From positions 63,156-127,155 of the forward strand of contig NZ_NZMB01000010.1 in assembly GCF_002694385.1 (NCBI RefSeq): a DNA stretch of 64,000 bases. The letters run 5' to 3'. Source of the DNA: Sneathiella sp. (GTDB lineage: Bacteria; Pseudomonadota; Alphaproteobacteria; Sneathiellales; Sneathiellaceae). Shown here piece after piece: positions 1 to 8,209 of this stretch. Below the pieces are notes generated by a model. The model was not told the DNA's origin. It saw nothing but the letters and a program-made list of their open reading frames with translations, and did not search any database. The number at the start of each line of letters is the position of its first letter. Position 1 is the first letter of the stretch. The position numbers and the translations under genes are program-made.

Positions 1-215
1 GATGGGATTCGCATCAGGTTCGGTTAATACTAGTACGTAGCAATACTGCAAACAACAGGAATTGGCATCATTGGGCAGAAATAGAGGGTTTCTGCGTGAT
101 TTCAACACCTATAGTGCAAATACTTGACGATAACTACGACGCAAAATTGTCCGAAATGCGGCAGTCGGCGTCCAATATTACGTATTTTATATACCTCGCC
201 CGGGCGGGAAGACAA

Positions 216-239
216 ATTTTTCTGCGGCCGCAGAAAAAT
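216..239. repeat. perfect 24-bp palindrome
   Basis: The left half ATTTTTCTGCGG is followed directly by its exact reverse complement, with no spacer, and contains a NotI site at the centre. It lies about 250 bp upstream of the CDF exporter start. The shape suits a dimeric regulator's operator. It could also form an RNA stem, but it has no strong T-tract after a GC stem, so a terminator is less likely. Confidence 0.6.
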
Positions 240-303
240 ATAGAAGGAAGAGGGTGGCTATTATCACACAGTCCCGGAAACGCCCCGAAATCACATATAT
301 ATA

Positions 304-340
304 AGCGGGGAAAGCCCGGAAATCCGGCCCGTTCCCCGCT
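304..340. repeat. 9-bp inverted repeat, possible RNA hairpin
   Basis: AGCGGGGAA at 304-312 pairs with TTCCCCGCT at 332-340, and the 19-base interval contains a second small palindrome (CCGGAAATCCGG). Together they could fold into a GC-rich stem in RNA upstream of the CDF gene. There is no T-run after it, so it is not a standard terminator. Confidence 0.4.
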
Positions 341-489
341 GGCAGCCGGGAAGCGCCGGACCTGCCCTCCCCCGTCATCCTGTGACCGGAATTGATCCCT
401 TTCCGGCGCCCCGTGACGGCGGCCGCTGTTGCATGAACGACACCGCGCCTATATGTTTATTTAGCGCCCTCAAAGTAAATCATAATATT

Positions 490-1506
490 ATGACAGATTT
501 TCATTCCGACAACTCCCCGCAGGATCATGACGACGCGCCGCGTCATGGCACGAGCCAGACCGGACAGGCGCATGACCACAGCCACAGCCATAGTCACAAC
601 CACAGCCATGACCATGCCCCGACCGTGACGGCGGACAGCGAGCGGCGCATCTTTCTCGTCATGTGCCTGACGGGCGGCTATATGCTGCTGCAGATTGCGG
701 GCGGTCTGCTGGCGGGCTCCCTCGCCCTGCTGGCGGATTCCGGCCATATGCTGTCGGACACGGCGGCCCTCGGCCTGGCCTGGTTCGCTTTTCGCCTTGC
801 CTCAAAACCGGCGGACAGCAGGAGGAGCTATGGATACCACCGCTTCCAGATCCTCGCCGCCTTTACAAACGGCCTCACGCTTTTCTTCATTGCCGGCTGG
901 ATTGTTGTCGAGGCGATTGCGCGGCTGATCACCCCGTCCGAGGTGATGGGCGGGCTGATGCTCGCGGTGGCCTGCGGCGGCCTGCTGATCAATATCGCGG
1001 GGTTTTATCTTCTGCATCGCGGCGACCGGCATAATGTCAATATGCAGGGGGCGCTGTTGCATGTCATGGGCGACCTGCTCGGCTCCATCGCCGCCATTGC
1101 GGCGGCCGTCATCATCATGCTGACGGGCTGGACGGCGGCCGATCCGCTGCTGTCAATCCTGGTGGCGCTGATTATCCTGAAAAGCGCCTTCGGGCTGGTG
1201 CGCCGCTCCGGGCATATTCTTCTGGAAGGAACGCCGGACCATCTGGATATGGAACTGATCCGCGACAAGCTGGTCGCCTACCTGCCGCAGGTGCGCGGCG
1301 TCCATCACATGCACGCCTGGTCCCTGACGGCGGAAAAATCCATTGTCACCATGCATGTGGAGATTGATCCGGCCGCAGATCTGGAGAAAACCCTGCGCGC
1401 CATCACGGCCTTTTTGCAGTCCGAATTTGACATTAATCACGTCACCTTGCAGATTGAACACAGCAATTGCGCGACGGACCCACCGGGCATGCCGCAGCCC
1501 GCCTGA
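490..1506 (+). CDS. cation diffusion facilitator metal exporter (CzcD/ZitB type)
   Basis: A 338-residue inner-membrane metal/proton antiporter of the CDF family, probably exporting Zn(II) or a similar divalent ion. The cytosolic N-terminus has a His-rich run at about residues 28-42 (HDHSHSHSHNHSHDH), typical of Zn-CDF proteins. Two HxxxD metal sites are visible, H86/D90 and H191/D195, in the second and fifth membrane helices, followed by the cytoplasmic ferredoxin-like domain. I chose the ATG at 490 because family members begin near here; earlier in-frame ATGs at 382 and 433 would add a cysteine-containing leader without family support. No strong ribosome site is seen at any of them. The next gene is convergent, 9 bp away. 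Confidence 0.9.
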   Translation: MTDFHSDNSPQDHDDAPRHGTSQTGQAHDHSHSHSHNHSHDHAPTVTADSERRIFLVMCLTGGYMLLQIAGGLLAGSLALLADSGHMLSDTAALGLAWFAFRLASKPADSRRSYGYHRFQILAAFTNGLTLFFIAGWIVVEAIARLITPSEVMGGLMLAVACGGLLINIAGFYLLHRGDRHNVNMQGALLHVMGDLLGSIAAIAAAVIIMLTGWTAADPLLSILVALIILKSAFGLVRRSGHILLEGTPDHLDMELIRDKLVAYLPQVRGVHHMHAWSLTAEKSIVTMHVEIDPAADLEKTLRAITAFLQSEFDINHVTLQIEHSNCATDPPGMPQPA

Positions 1507-1515
1507 GGTTCCCCG

Positions 1516-1935
1516 CTATTGCCAGAGCGGGCGGGCGGCGCTCGCCAGCCCTTGCGCGTCGCCCCACGGGCCGGTGCTGGAAAGGGTCAGCCAGCGAAAG
1601 GGCGGGGGGCTCGTCTGCTCAACCTCAATCACGCCGCGGCGCGTCAGCCGGGCGACCAGGCGCCCCATGGAGCCGGCATTCTTTGCAAAACTGCAGCGCG
1701 CGGCATCCCCCGGCAGCCAGTATTTGGCGGGCGCTGTCCCGTTGATGCGATAGCGCTTTTCGGGGAGCTTTCCGGTGGTGAGACGGCAATCCCCTGCAAA
1801 GCCGACGCCGGGATCGCCGAGAATTTCAAGCTCGATCATCGCCGCATCGCCCGCGCGCGCCGTCGGGCTTTCACTCAGGGAAAGCAGAAAAATCAGGGAG
1901 ATCAGCAGATATCGTCCGAACATGGGCGATATCAT
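1516..1935 (-). CDS. hypothetical secreted protein
   Basis: A 139-residue protein that I do not recognise. The N-terminus looks like a cleavable signal peptide: a hydrophobic stretch at about residues 9-20 and a likely cut after the TARA motif near residue 28. The mature part has two cysteines (in GDCRL and ARCSF) that could form a disulfide, and a Pro-Trp-rich C-terminus. An ATG four codons downstream (1923) is an equally possible start. It converges on the CDF exporter and follows the DUF3126 gene by about 80 bp on the same strand. Its function is unknown; a periplasmic location is inferred from the signal alone. Confidence 0.6.
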   Translation of the reverse strand: MISPMFGRYLLISLIFLLSLSESPTARAGDAAMIELEILGDPGVGFAGDCRLTTGKLPEKRYRINGTAPAKYWLPGDAARCSFAKNAGSMGRLVARLTRRGVIEVEQTSPPPFRWLTLSSTGPWGDAQGLASAARPLWQ

Positions 1936-2015
1936 AAGCGGCCGGGGTTAACAAAACACAAACCCGGCCACGCTGGTCAGCTTCCTAAAGTTATTTTGGG
2001 AGGGGGTGCCCCGCC

Positions 2016-2234
2016 TCAGGAGGAAGCGGGCAGATCAATATCCAGAATGGTCATGTGGAAGGCGAAGGAGACTTCCCCCTCATCCTCGTCCCGATAGACA
2101 ACACCGATAAACTCATCCCCAAGCAACACCTCGGCCGTGCCATCGGACGGGCGCCGTTCCCTGACCTGAAAATTGTCGTTTCCGAATTTTTCACGCAGAT
2201 ACCGTTGCACCCGCAATGTTTCCGTTCTTGTCAT
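2016..2234 (-). CDS. DUF3126 family small protein
   Basis: A 72-residue acidic protein with the look of the alphaproteobacterial DUF3126 family: it opens with a helix containing RVQRYLREKFGN, followed by beta-strand-like segments (AEVLLGDEFIGVVYRDEDEGE). No catalytic residues, membrane segments or signal are visible and its role is unknown. It starts 17 bp after the double cold-shock gene on the same strand, so the two are probably co-transcribed. The family assignment is from memory of its sequence pattern and needs a profile search to be firm. Confidence 0.75.
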   Translation of the reverse strand: MTRTETLRVQRYLREKFGNDNFQVRERRPSDGTAEVLLGDEFIGVVYRDEDEGEVSFAFHMTILDIDLPASS

Positions 2235-2251
2235 AATACCTTCCGCGTGCC

Positions 2252-2734
2252 TTAGAGAAGTTCAAGTGAATCGGCAATCGGCCCCTTCACCCCCATCCGC
2301 ACGACACATTTTACCCGGCTGTCCAGCTTCACCGCTGCCGGATCAACATCCGACCGTTCCAGCATATTCACATGGATGAAAACGTCTTCGCCGCCGCCAT
2401 CAGGCGTGACGAAGCCGTATTTATGCTCAGGAACATAGGTTGTGACAACACCGGTTACTTCAATTTCGCCGTCAACGACGGCGGTCTCGTCTTCCTCGGG
2501 TTCATGGATGGCGACAACCTGCTGGCCGCGGTCGCCGTCCGCCAGATCGCAGACGATCTGCATCCCCTCCCGCAATTCGGTATAGGAGGTATTATGCAAC
2601 ACCGAGATATGAACGAAAGCGTCAGGAGATCCATCTGCGGGGGAGACAAAGCCGAATCCCTTGGCTTCATCGAAAAATTTAACCGTCGCCGAGATATTCT
2701 TCCGGACGGCCTTTGGCGGCTTACGATCATTCAT
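2252..2734 (-). CDS. double cold-shock domain protein
   Basis: A 160-residue protein made of two cold-shock (OB-fold, single-stranded nucleic acid binding) domains. Domain 1 (about residues 12-77) shows both RNA-binding motifs, KGFGFV at 25-30 and DAFVHIS at 38-44. Domain 2 (about 93-160) is more diverged but keeps KYGFV at 105-109 and DVFIHV at 117-122. An acidic linker joins them. Double-domain Csp proteins of this size are common in Alphaproteobacteria and are thought to act as RNA chaperones. AAAGGA precedes the ATG. It leads a probable operon with the DUF3126 gene. Confidence 0.93.
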   Translation of the reverse strand: MNDRKPPKAVRKNISATVKFFDEAKGFGFVSPADGSPDAFVHISVLHNTSYTELREGMQIVCDLADGDRGQQVVAIHEPEEDETAVVDGEIEVTGVVTTYVPEHKYGFVTPDGGGEDVFIHVNMLERSDVDPAAVKLDSRVKCVVRMGVKGPIADSLELL

Positions 2735-2877
2735 CCTTTAAGGACCTCATTCCTTCCATATATGCGGTTCAAACCCCGGAGGGAGCCTGAAAATCAATTC
2801 ATTTTGATCGGTTTTTATCAGATCACGGGCCCGCTGTCTGTAGTGATTTGCGACGGGCGGGTTGTGAAGACCGCATC

Positions 2878-3633
2878 TCACCCCTCGCGGGCGGCGCATC
2901 GGGCAATGCTGCTTTCGATCAAATCCACAATTTCCGGCCGCGGGCCGACCGCTCCCAGATAACGGATAAACCGCGGCGCACCGGTTTCCTTCTGCCATAT
3001 ATGCAAAATCTCGGGCACATCAATAGCGGCATGCGGCCCATCCGCCGAAAACAGGCCGACAATCACAAGCGGCGCGCCTGTATCGGGCTGTTCGCGCAGC
3101 CAGCTTTCAAGGAACGGCGGCTCGCTCAGAAACGCCACCGACACATCGGCAAACTCCTGCCGCGCCATCAGGGTCCGCTGCTGCATCCGCGCCGCCTCGC
3201 GGGAGGCGGGGGACTTGCCGGAGCCATGCGCCACCAGCAGCAGATGAACCGCCGCCCGGTCATAGCCTGCATCGCGCGCCGCCTCCCCCGCCATGACGGA
3301 GACGACATCGGCCAGCGCCGGGTCCGTGCCCAGGGCCTCGCATTGAAACACCTGTCGCTGGGCCTCCTGCCGCTGCCCCTGCTCAAGGCCGAACAGCTCG
3401 GGGATCCGCGTTTTGACGAAATATCCGCCGCTCATGAAAAGTGGCACCAGATACACCGCTCCCGGCGGTAGCATGGGCGCCTTGTCCGTCAGCGACAGGA
3501 AACAAAGCCCGACATGATCATAGCGGTCGCGGCGGCGCAACTCCGCCGCGTGATCAATAGCAGCATCCTGCGCCGTCTCCGATAGACCGGAACCATGCGA
3601 GACAAGTATGACAGAGGGGCGTGAAGAATGCAT
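2878..3633 (-). CDS. CbiX/sirohydrochlorin chelatase-like protein
   Basis: A 251-residue protein with two CbiX-like halves, each opening with the strand-HGSG pattern (H13 in VSHGSG, H136 in VAHGSG). In known class II chelatases this His and a second one downstream hold the metal. The second His is present in the C-terminal half (H201 in DGPHAAIDVP), but the first half reads GGYFVK where a His is expected, so only one half seems able to bind metal. It may insert cobalt or iron into sirohydrochlorin, or act in another metal step. No other cobalamin or siroheme genes are nearby. Function beyond the fold is uncertain. Confidence 0.75.
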   Translation of the reverse strand: MHSSRPSVILVSHGSGLSETAQDAAIDHAAELRRRDRYDHVGLCFLSLTDKAPMLPPGAVYLVPLFMSGGYFVKTRIPELFGLEQGQRQEAQRQVFQCEALGTDPALADVVSVMAGEAARDAGYDRAAVHLLLVAHGSGKSPASREAARMQQRTLMARQEFADVSVAFLSEPPFLESWLREQPDTGAPLVIVGLFSADGPHAAIDVPEILHIWQKETGAPRFIRYLGAVGPRPEIVDLIESSIARCAAREG

Positions 3634-3874
3634 CGGGCAGATAGGGGCGGATAACCTCGAACAATAATATGAGTTACATCAACTTACCGTCAGAACCGGG
3701 GAAATGACAGGAAAATAGCCATGCCAATCTTTGCGCGTATCCTGATATTGCCGGACGGCGCTTTTTTTTGCTGGCCTTCGGGGGGGCAAATGTGGAATAT
3801 TGGCTCTCATTGGTAGAACAAAAATATTAAAATACCAATTGCAGAATCATATGTTTAACGGGAGGAAAAAAACA

Positions 3875-4921
3875 ATGATCAGGCATAAAGTCATGGCGTT
3901 TGTGGCAATGTCCGCGGCGTCAGTCATGGCCTTTAACGTATCCGCCGCCGATGTGGTGGATGGTCCCGAAGTCAACTGGAATGTTTCCACATGGGGCAAA
4001 CAGAGGGCCTTTACCGCCAGCGTTGAAACCATCCGGGATTATGTCGCCGAAAAGACCGGCGGCAAGTTCCAGATCAAAATCCATTATGGTGAAGCGCTGT
4101 CCAAGGCGCGTGAAAATCTCGACGGCATCAAACTCGGTGCCTTCCAGATGGCCATGCTCTGCACGGCTTACCACCCTGCCAAGAACCCGACCATGTCCGG
4201 TCTCGACCTGCCCTTCCTGCCCTTTCCGAACCTGAAAGTGCAGACGGCGGTGCATGAGGCCTATTATTACGATCCGGCGGTGCTTGCCGACATGGCCCGC
4301 TGGGACGCCATGCCGTTGATGAGCGCCCTGCTGCCGCAGTATGAATTTACCGGGGTCGGCGATCCGCCCCTGACGATTGAAGACTGGAACGGCATGCGGG
4401 TGCGGGCGCTGGGCGGCATTGGCGAAGCCATGCGCAAGATTGGCGCCGTGCCGACGACTGTTCCGGCACCAGAGGTCTATACCTCGCTGGAACGCGGCAC
4501 GGTGGATGCGGCGTCATTCCCCTTTACCTATGCGCATGTCGCCTATCGTCTGACGGACATCGGTAAATGGTATACGGCCAACCTGTCGCCGGGCGCCAAC
4601 AACTGCCCGGTCGTCATGAATATTCCGGCTTACAAGGCGCTGCCGCCGGAATATCAGAAGCTTCTGGAAGAGGCGAAAGAACCGGCTTATGAGGCGCTTT
4701 ATGCCGCATATGAAGCGGCCGATGCCAAGAATTTCCCGATGATGAAGGAAAAAGGCATTCAGCCCATTGAGTATTCCGAAGAGGAGCTGGCCAAATTCCG
4801 TGAAGTTGGCGGCAAGCCTGTCTGGGATGCCTGGATCGAACAAATGAACGCCGAGGGACATCCCGGCACGCAACTGTTCGAACTGATCATGACCACCGCG
4901 AAAGAAGCGAGCGGCAGCTGA
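3875..4921 (+). CDS. dctP: TRAP transporter periplasmic substrate-binding protein (DctP)
   Basis: A 348-residue periplasmic solute-binding protein of a tripartite ATP-independent transporter, capturing an organic acid for the DctQM membrane complex. A signal peptide is visible at residues 1-24 (cut near NVSA/AD). The conserved arginine that clamps a ligand carboxylate in DctP proteins is probably R175 or R177 in GMRVRALGG. I chose the ATG at 3875 because GGAGG lies at 3861-3865 and the signal peptide starts there; an ATG at 3800 would add 25 residues in front of it. It is the first gene of dctPQM, with a terminator-like hairpin just after it. The substrate cannot be read from sequence. Confidence 0.93.
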   Translation: MIRHKVMAFVAMSAASVMAFNVSAADVVDGPEVNWNVSTWGKQRAFTASVETIRDYVAEKTGGKFQIKIHYGEALSKARENLDGIKLGAFQMAMLCTAYHPAKNPTMSGLDLPFLPFPNLKVQTAVHEAYYYDPAVLADMARWDAMPLMSALLPQYEFTGVGDPPLTIEDWNGMRVRALGGIGEAMRKIGAVPTTVPAPEVYTSLERGTVDAASFPFTYAHVAYRLTDIGKWYTANLSPGANNCPVVMNIPAYKALPPEYQKLLEEAKEPAYEALYAAYEAADAKNFPMMKEKGIQPIEYSEEELAKFREVGGKPVWDAWIEQMNAEGHPGTQLFELIMTTAKEASGS

Positions 4922-4929
4922 TCTTGGCC

Positions 4930-4957
4930 GAGGGTCTGGTCCGCCAGACCCTCTTTT
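4930..4957 (+). terminator. intercistronic hairpin after dctP
   Basis: GAGGGTCTGG (4930-4939) and CCAGACCCTC (4944-4953) form a perfect 10-bp stem with a 4-base loop, followed by TTTT. It sits between the binding-protein gene and dctQM. It would act as a partial terminator or as a 3' stabiliser of the dctP message, giving more binding protein than membrane subunits, as seen for many transporter operons. Confidence 0.85.
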
Positions 4958-4976
4958 CCAGCTAAAGTGAACCATT

Positions 4977-5645
4977 ATGACAGCAAAAACTCTCCCTGAC
5001 GGGAATGCCTCGGGCTCGGCATTTGCGGCGGTTGACCGCGTGTATTCGAAGCTCGAAAATTTTCTCAACGGAATTTCCGCCCTGACCATTTTCATGGTCA
5101 TGATCATCGGCGTGACCCAGGTGTTCGGACGGAAACTCATCAACGCCCCGATCCCGGGCTACATCGACTATATCGAACAGAGCATGATCATTTTCGCCTT
5201 CTTCGGCATCGCCTATTGCCAGCGGCTGGGTGGCCATGTGCGCATGGACCTGTTCATGGCCCGGTTCAATGGCCGGCTGCTGTATTTCTTCGAGGCGCTG
5301 GCCACGCTTGTCGGGCTGGTGGTGATCACCATCCTGATTGACACAAGCTGGCTGCATTTCATGCGCGCCTATGAATATGGCGATTCCACGATAGATATCT
5401 CGCTGCCCATCTGGCCGGCCAAGCTGGTGATTCCGCTCGCTTTCGGTGTTCTGTGGGTCCGCTTCCTGCTGCAATTCATCGGCTTTATCCGGCTGTTCTT
5501 TTATCCGAACGCCGAGGTGATCGCCGTGCCGGTGATTGAGGATGTCACGGTTCAGGCCCGCAATGAAATTGAGGACGCCCTCGGCGAGGAAGCCGCGCGC
5601 GACGCAAAATTTGACGAAACATACGGAAAGAAGGGGAAGAAGTAA
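4977..5645 (+). CDS. dctQ: TRAP transporter small membrane subunit (DctQ)
   Basis: A 222-residue inner-membrane protein with four hydrophobic segments (about residues 30-50, 65-85, 102-122 and 145-165), the standard DctQ plan. DctQ joins DctM to form the membrane unit that takes substrate from DctP and uses an ion gradient. The C-terminal tail of about 50 residues is charged and Lys/Glu-rich (ending GKKGKK), a little longer than in many DctQ proteins. It overlaps the dctM start by one base, so translation of the two is coupled. Confidence 0.9.
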   Translation: MTAKTLPDGNASGSAFAAVDRVYSKLENFLNGISALTIFMVMIIGVTQVFGRKLINAPIPGYIDYIEQSMIIFAFFGIAYCQRLGGHVRMDLFMARFNGRLLYFFEALATLVGLVVITILIDTSWLHFMRAYEYGDSTIDISLPIWPAKLVIPLAFGVLWVRFLLQFIGFIRLFFYPNAEVIAVPVIEDVTVQARNEIEDALGEEAARDAKFDETYGKKGKK

Positions 5646-6952
5646 TGGGTGCAGATCCTCTTATCGCCGGCGTTGTCGGCATGATCTTTCTGATCATCAT
5701 GGTTTTTCTGGGCGTGCGCGTCTATATCGCGGCCACCCTGGTCGGCATGGTCGGCATTGTCTCGATCATCGGCTGGGATGCGGGCACCGGCATTGTCGGC
5801 ACCATTCCGCATTCCAAATCCTCGCTCTATTCGCTGAGCGTGCTGCCGATGTTCATCCTGATCGGTTTTCTCGCCTTTCATGCGGGGATTACCACCTCCG
5901 CCTTTGAGGCGGCCAAACGATGGATCGGCTGGGTGCCCGGCGGCCTTGCCGTCGCCACGGTTTTCGCCGCCGCCGGTTTTGCCGCGGTCTCAGGCGCCAG
6001 CACGGCGACCGCCGCCGTGTTCAGCCGCGTCGCCATCCCGGAGATGCTGCAGAACGGCTATGATAAGCGGCTGGCCGCCGGTGTCGTGGCCTCGGCGGGC
6101 ACGCTGGCCTCGCTGATCCCGCCGAGCGCCATCCTCGTGATCTACGCGATCATTGTCGAACAGTCGGTGGGCGCCCTCCTACTGGCCGGATTTATCCCCG
6201 GCATTGTCTCGGCCATCATCTATGCGCTGATCATCATGCTGCGGGCCACCATCAATCCGAAACTCGGCCCACCGGTCAAGGGCTACACCTTTGCACAGAA
6301 GGTGCGCTCCCTGCCCGGCACCCTGCCGATCGTTGCCGTTATCGCCATCATTTTCAGCGCGATTTACGGCGGCTGGGCGACGCCGACGGAGGCGGGCGCT
6401 CTCGGCGCCTTTGTCGTGCTGATCCTGGCCTTCTTCCATGGCATGCGCACCAAGGAGCTGAAAGACGCGCTGTTCGAGACGGCAAAACTCACCGTCATGA
6501 TCTTCTCGATCATCTGGGGGGTGCTGGTTTTCGTGCGCTTCCTCGGGTTTTCGGGCCTGCCGGAAGCCTTCGCCGACTGGATCCTCGGCCTGCCCTTCCC
6601 GCCGACCGTCATCATCATTTTCATCCTCTGCGGCTATGCGATTCTCGGCATGTTCATGGATGCGATCGGCATGTTGCTGCTGACGCTGCCGGTGGTATAC
6701 CCGGCCGTCATCGCGCTCGGCTATGATCCGATCTGGTTCGGCATCATTGTCGTTAAAATGGTGGAGATTTGCCTGATCACGCCGCCCATCGGGCTTAACT
6801 GCTATGTGGTCAACGGGGTCAGACCGGATATTCCACTTATGGATGTCTTCCGCGGCATTGGTCCGTTCTTCATTGCCGACGTGCTGACCATTGCCCTGTT
6901 CATTGCTTTTCCGTCTTTGATTGTCTGGTTGCCCCAAACAATGCTAAACTGA
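5645..6952 (+). CDS. dctM: TRAP transporter large permease subunit (DctM)
   Basis: A 435-residue polytopic inner-membrane protein of the DctM family, the ion-coupled channel subunit. About 12 hydrophobic segments fill the whole length. Family-typical stretches are visible, including VSGASTATAAVF near residues 117-128, ASLIPPSAILVIYAI near 156-170 and CLITPPIGLNCYV near 376-388. The length is normal. It ends 61 bp before the acyl-CoA dehydrogenase gene on the same strand, so transport and CoA metabolism are likely regulated together. Confidence 0.95.
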   Translation: MGADPLIAGVVGMIFLIIMVFLGVRVYIAATLVGMVGIVSIIGWDAGTGIVGTIPHSKSSLYSLSVLPMFILIGFLAFHAGITTSAFEAAKRWIGWVPGGLAVATVFAAAGFAAVSGASTATAAVFSRVAIPEMLQNGYDKRLAAGVVASAGTLASLIPPSAILVIYAIIVEQSVGALLLAGFIPGIVSAIIYALIIMLRATINPKLGPPVKGYTFAQKVRSLPGTLPIVAVIAIIFSAIYGGWATPTEAGALGAFVVLILAFFHGMRTKELKDALFETAKLTVMIFSIIWGVLVFVRFLGFSGLPEAFADWILGLPFPPTVIIIFILCGYAILGMFMDAIGMLLLTLPVVYPAVIALGYDPIWFGIIVVKMVEICLITPPIGLNCYVVNGVRPDIPLMDVFRGIGPFFIADVLTIALFIAFPSLIVWLPQTMLN

Positions 6953-7013
6953 GTTTGACGGACCCTGTCCGGCTTCCTGAGAATAGTGAAAAAGAAAAAC
7001 AAGGACGAAGTAA

Positions 7014-8180
7014 ATGGATTTTACGCTGACGGATGAGCAGCAGGCTATCACCGAAAATGTCGCCGCTCTATGTGCCCGTTTCGATGACAATTACTGGCGT
7101 GAAAGGGATCGGACGGGAGAATTCCCGTTCGATTTCCATGCGGCAATGGCGAAGGATGGCTGGCTCGGCATCACCATGCCCGAAGAGTATGGCGGCGCCG
7201 GCCTCGGCCTGACCGAAGCGGCGCTGATGATGCATGAGGTGGCCAAATCCCCGGGCGGCATGTCTGCGGCCTCGGCCATTCATATCAATATTTTCGGCCC
7301 GCATCCGATTGTCGTTTTCGGCACGGATGAACAGAAGCAGCGCTGGCTCCCCTCCTTCATCAACGGGACGGAAAAAACCTGCTTTGGCGTGACCGAGCCC
7401 AATGCCGGTCTGAACACCACCGCCATCGAAACCCGGGCCGAGAAAACCGCGTCGGGCTATGTTGTCAATGGCCGCAAGATCTGGACCACGACCGGGCAGG
7501 AAGCGGACAAGATCCTGCTGCTGGCGCGGACGACACCCAAAGACAAATGCAAGAAGGCGACGGACGGCCTCTCCCTCTTCTTCACGAATGTTGACCGCAC
7601 CAAAATGGATATCCGCGTCATCGAAAAGATGGGCCGCAAGGCGGTCGATTCCAATGAAGTGTTCATCGACAATCTGGAAATCCCGGATGAGGATCTCGTC
7701 GGGGAGGAAGGCAAGGGCTTCTACTACCTGCTCCACAGCCTCAACCCGGAACGGGTCCTGATCGGCATGGAAGCCATCGGCATCGGCAAGAATGCCCTGG
7801 CGCGGGCCGCGAAATACGCCCGCGAGCGGGAAGTCTTCGGCCGTCCTATTGGCAAGAACCAGGGCATCCAGCATCCGCTGGCGGAAAACTGGATGGAGCT
7901 GGAAGCGGCCTATCTGATGGCCATGCGGGGCGCGGCGAATTATGACGCCGGGCTGGACGCCGGGCTGTATGCCAATGCGGCCAAATATCTGGGCGCCGAA
8001 GCCGGGTTCAAGGCCTGCACGCAGGCCGTCATGACCCATGGCGGCATGGGCTATGCCAAGGAATTCACGGTGGAGCGGTTGCTGCGGGAAGTGATGATCT
8101 GCCGGATTGCGCCGATCAGCCCGCAACTGATCCTTTGTTTCATTGCCGAAAAGGCGCTCGACCTTCCGAAATCCTACTGA
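7014..8180 (+). CDS. acyl-CoA dehydrogenase family flavoprotein
   Basis: A 388-residue FAD enzyme of the acyl-CoA dehydrogenase family, expected to oxidise (or in a CaiA-like role reduce) the alpha-beta bond of an acyl-CoA. The N-terminal helical domain, the middle strand region (FGVTEPNAG, KIWTTTGQEAD) and the C-terminal helical bundle (CTQAVMTHGGMGYAKEF) are all present. The C-terminal loop where many family members carry the catalytic Glu (EGT) reads IAPISP at about 365-370, so the base must lie elsewhere or the reaction differs. AAGGA precedes the ATG. It stands first in a row with a CoA-transferase and a ligase, downstream of the TRAP genes. Confidence 0.93.
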   Translation: MDFTLTDEQQAITENVAALCARFDDNYWRERDRTGEFPFDFHAAMAKDGWLGITMPEEYGGAGLGLTEAALMMHEVAKSPGGMSAASAIHINIFGPHPIVVFGTDEQKQRWLPSFINGTEKTCFGVTEPNAGLNTTAIETRAEKTASGYVVNGRKIWTTTGQEADKILLLARTTPKDKCKKATDGLSLFFTNVDRTKMDIRVIEKMGRKAVDSNEVFIDNLEIPDEDLVGEEGKGFYYLLHSLNPERVLIGMEAIGIGKNALARAAKYAREREVFGRPIGKNQGIQHPLAENWMELEAAYLMAMRGAANYDAGLDAGLYANAAKYLGAEAGFKACTQAVMTHGGMGYAKEFTVERLLREVMICRIAPISPQLILCFIAEKALDLPKSY

Positions 8181-8209
8181 TTCCGGCTTTCCAACAGGAT
8201 ATTTTAACG

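Larger units (their letters stand above)
1..489. other. gene-free left edge with several palindromes
   Basis: No convincing gene is seen. A short open frame at 96-395 (+) has no recognisable protein features. The first 27 bases could be the end of a gene lying outside the window (a stop falls at 25-27), but this cannot be decided. The stretch holds a 10-bp palindrome at 197-206, a perfect 24-bp palindrome at 216-239 and a 9-bp inverted repeat at 304-340. It is the 5' region of the metal exporter gene that follows, so it may carry that gene's promoter and control sites; this is inference. Confidence 0.5.

Noticed and set aside
96..395. 99-codon plus-strand frame near the left edge
   Set aside because: No ribosome site, no recognisable protein pattern, and it runs through the palindromes.
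3745..3775. GCCGGACGGC followed by T8, possible terminator upstream of dctP
   Set aside because: The stem would leave a loop of only two to four bases and three to four pairs, too weak to call.
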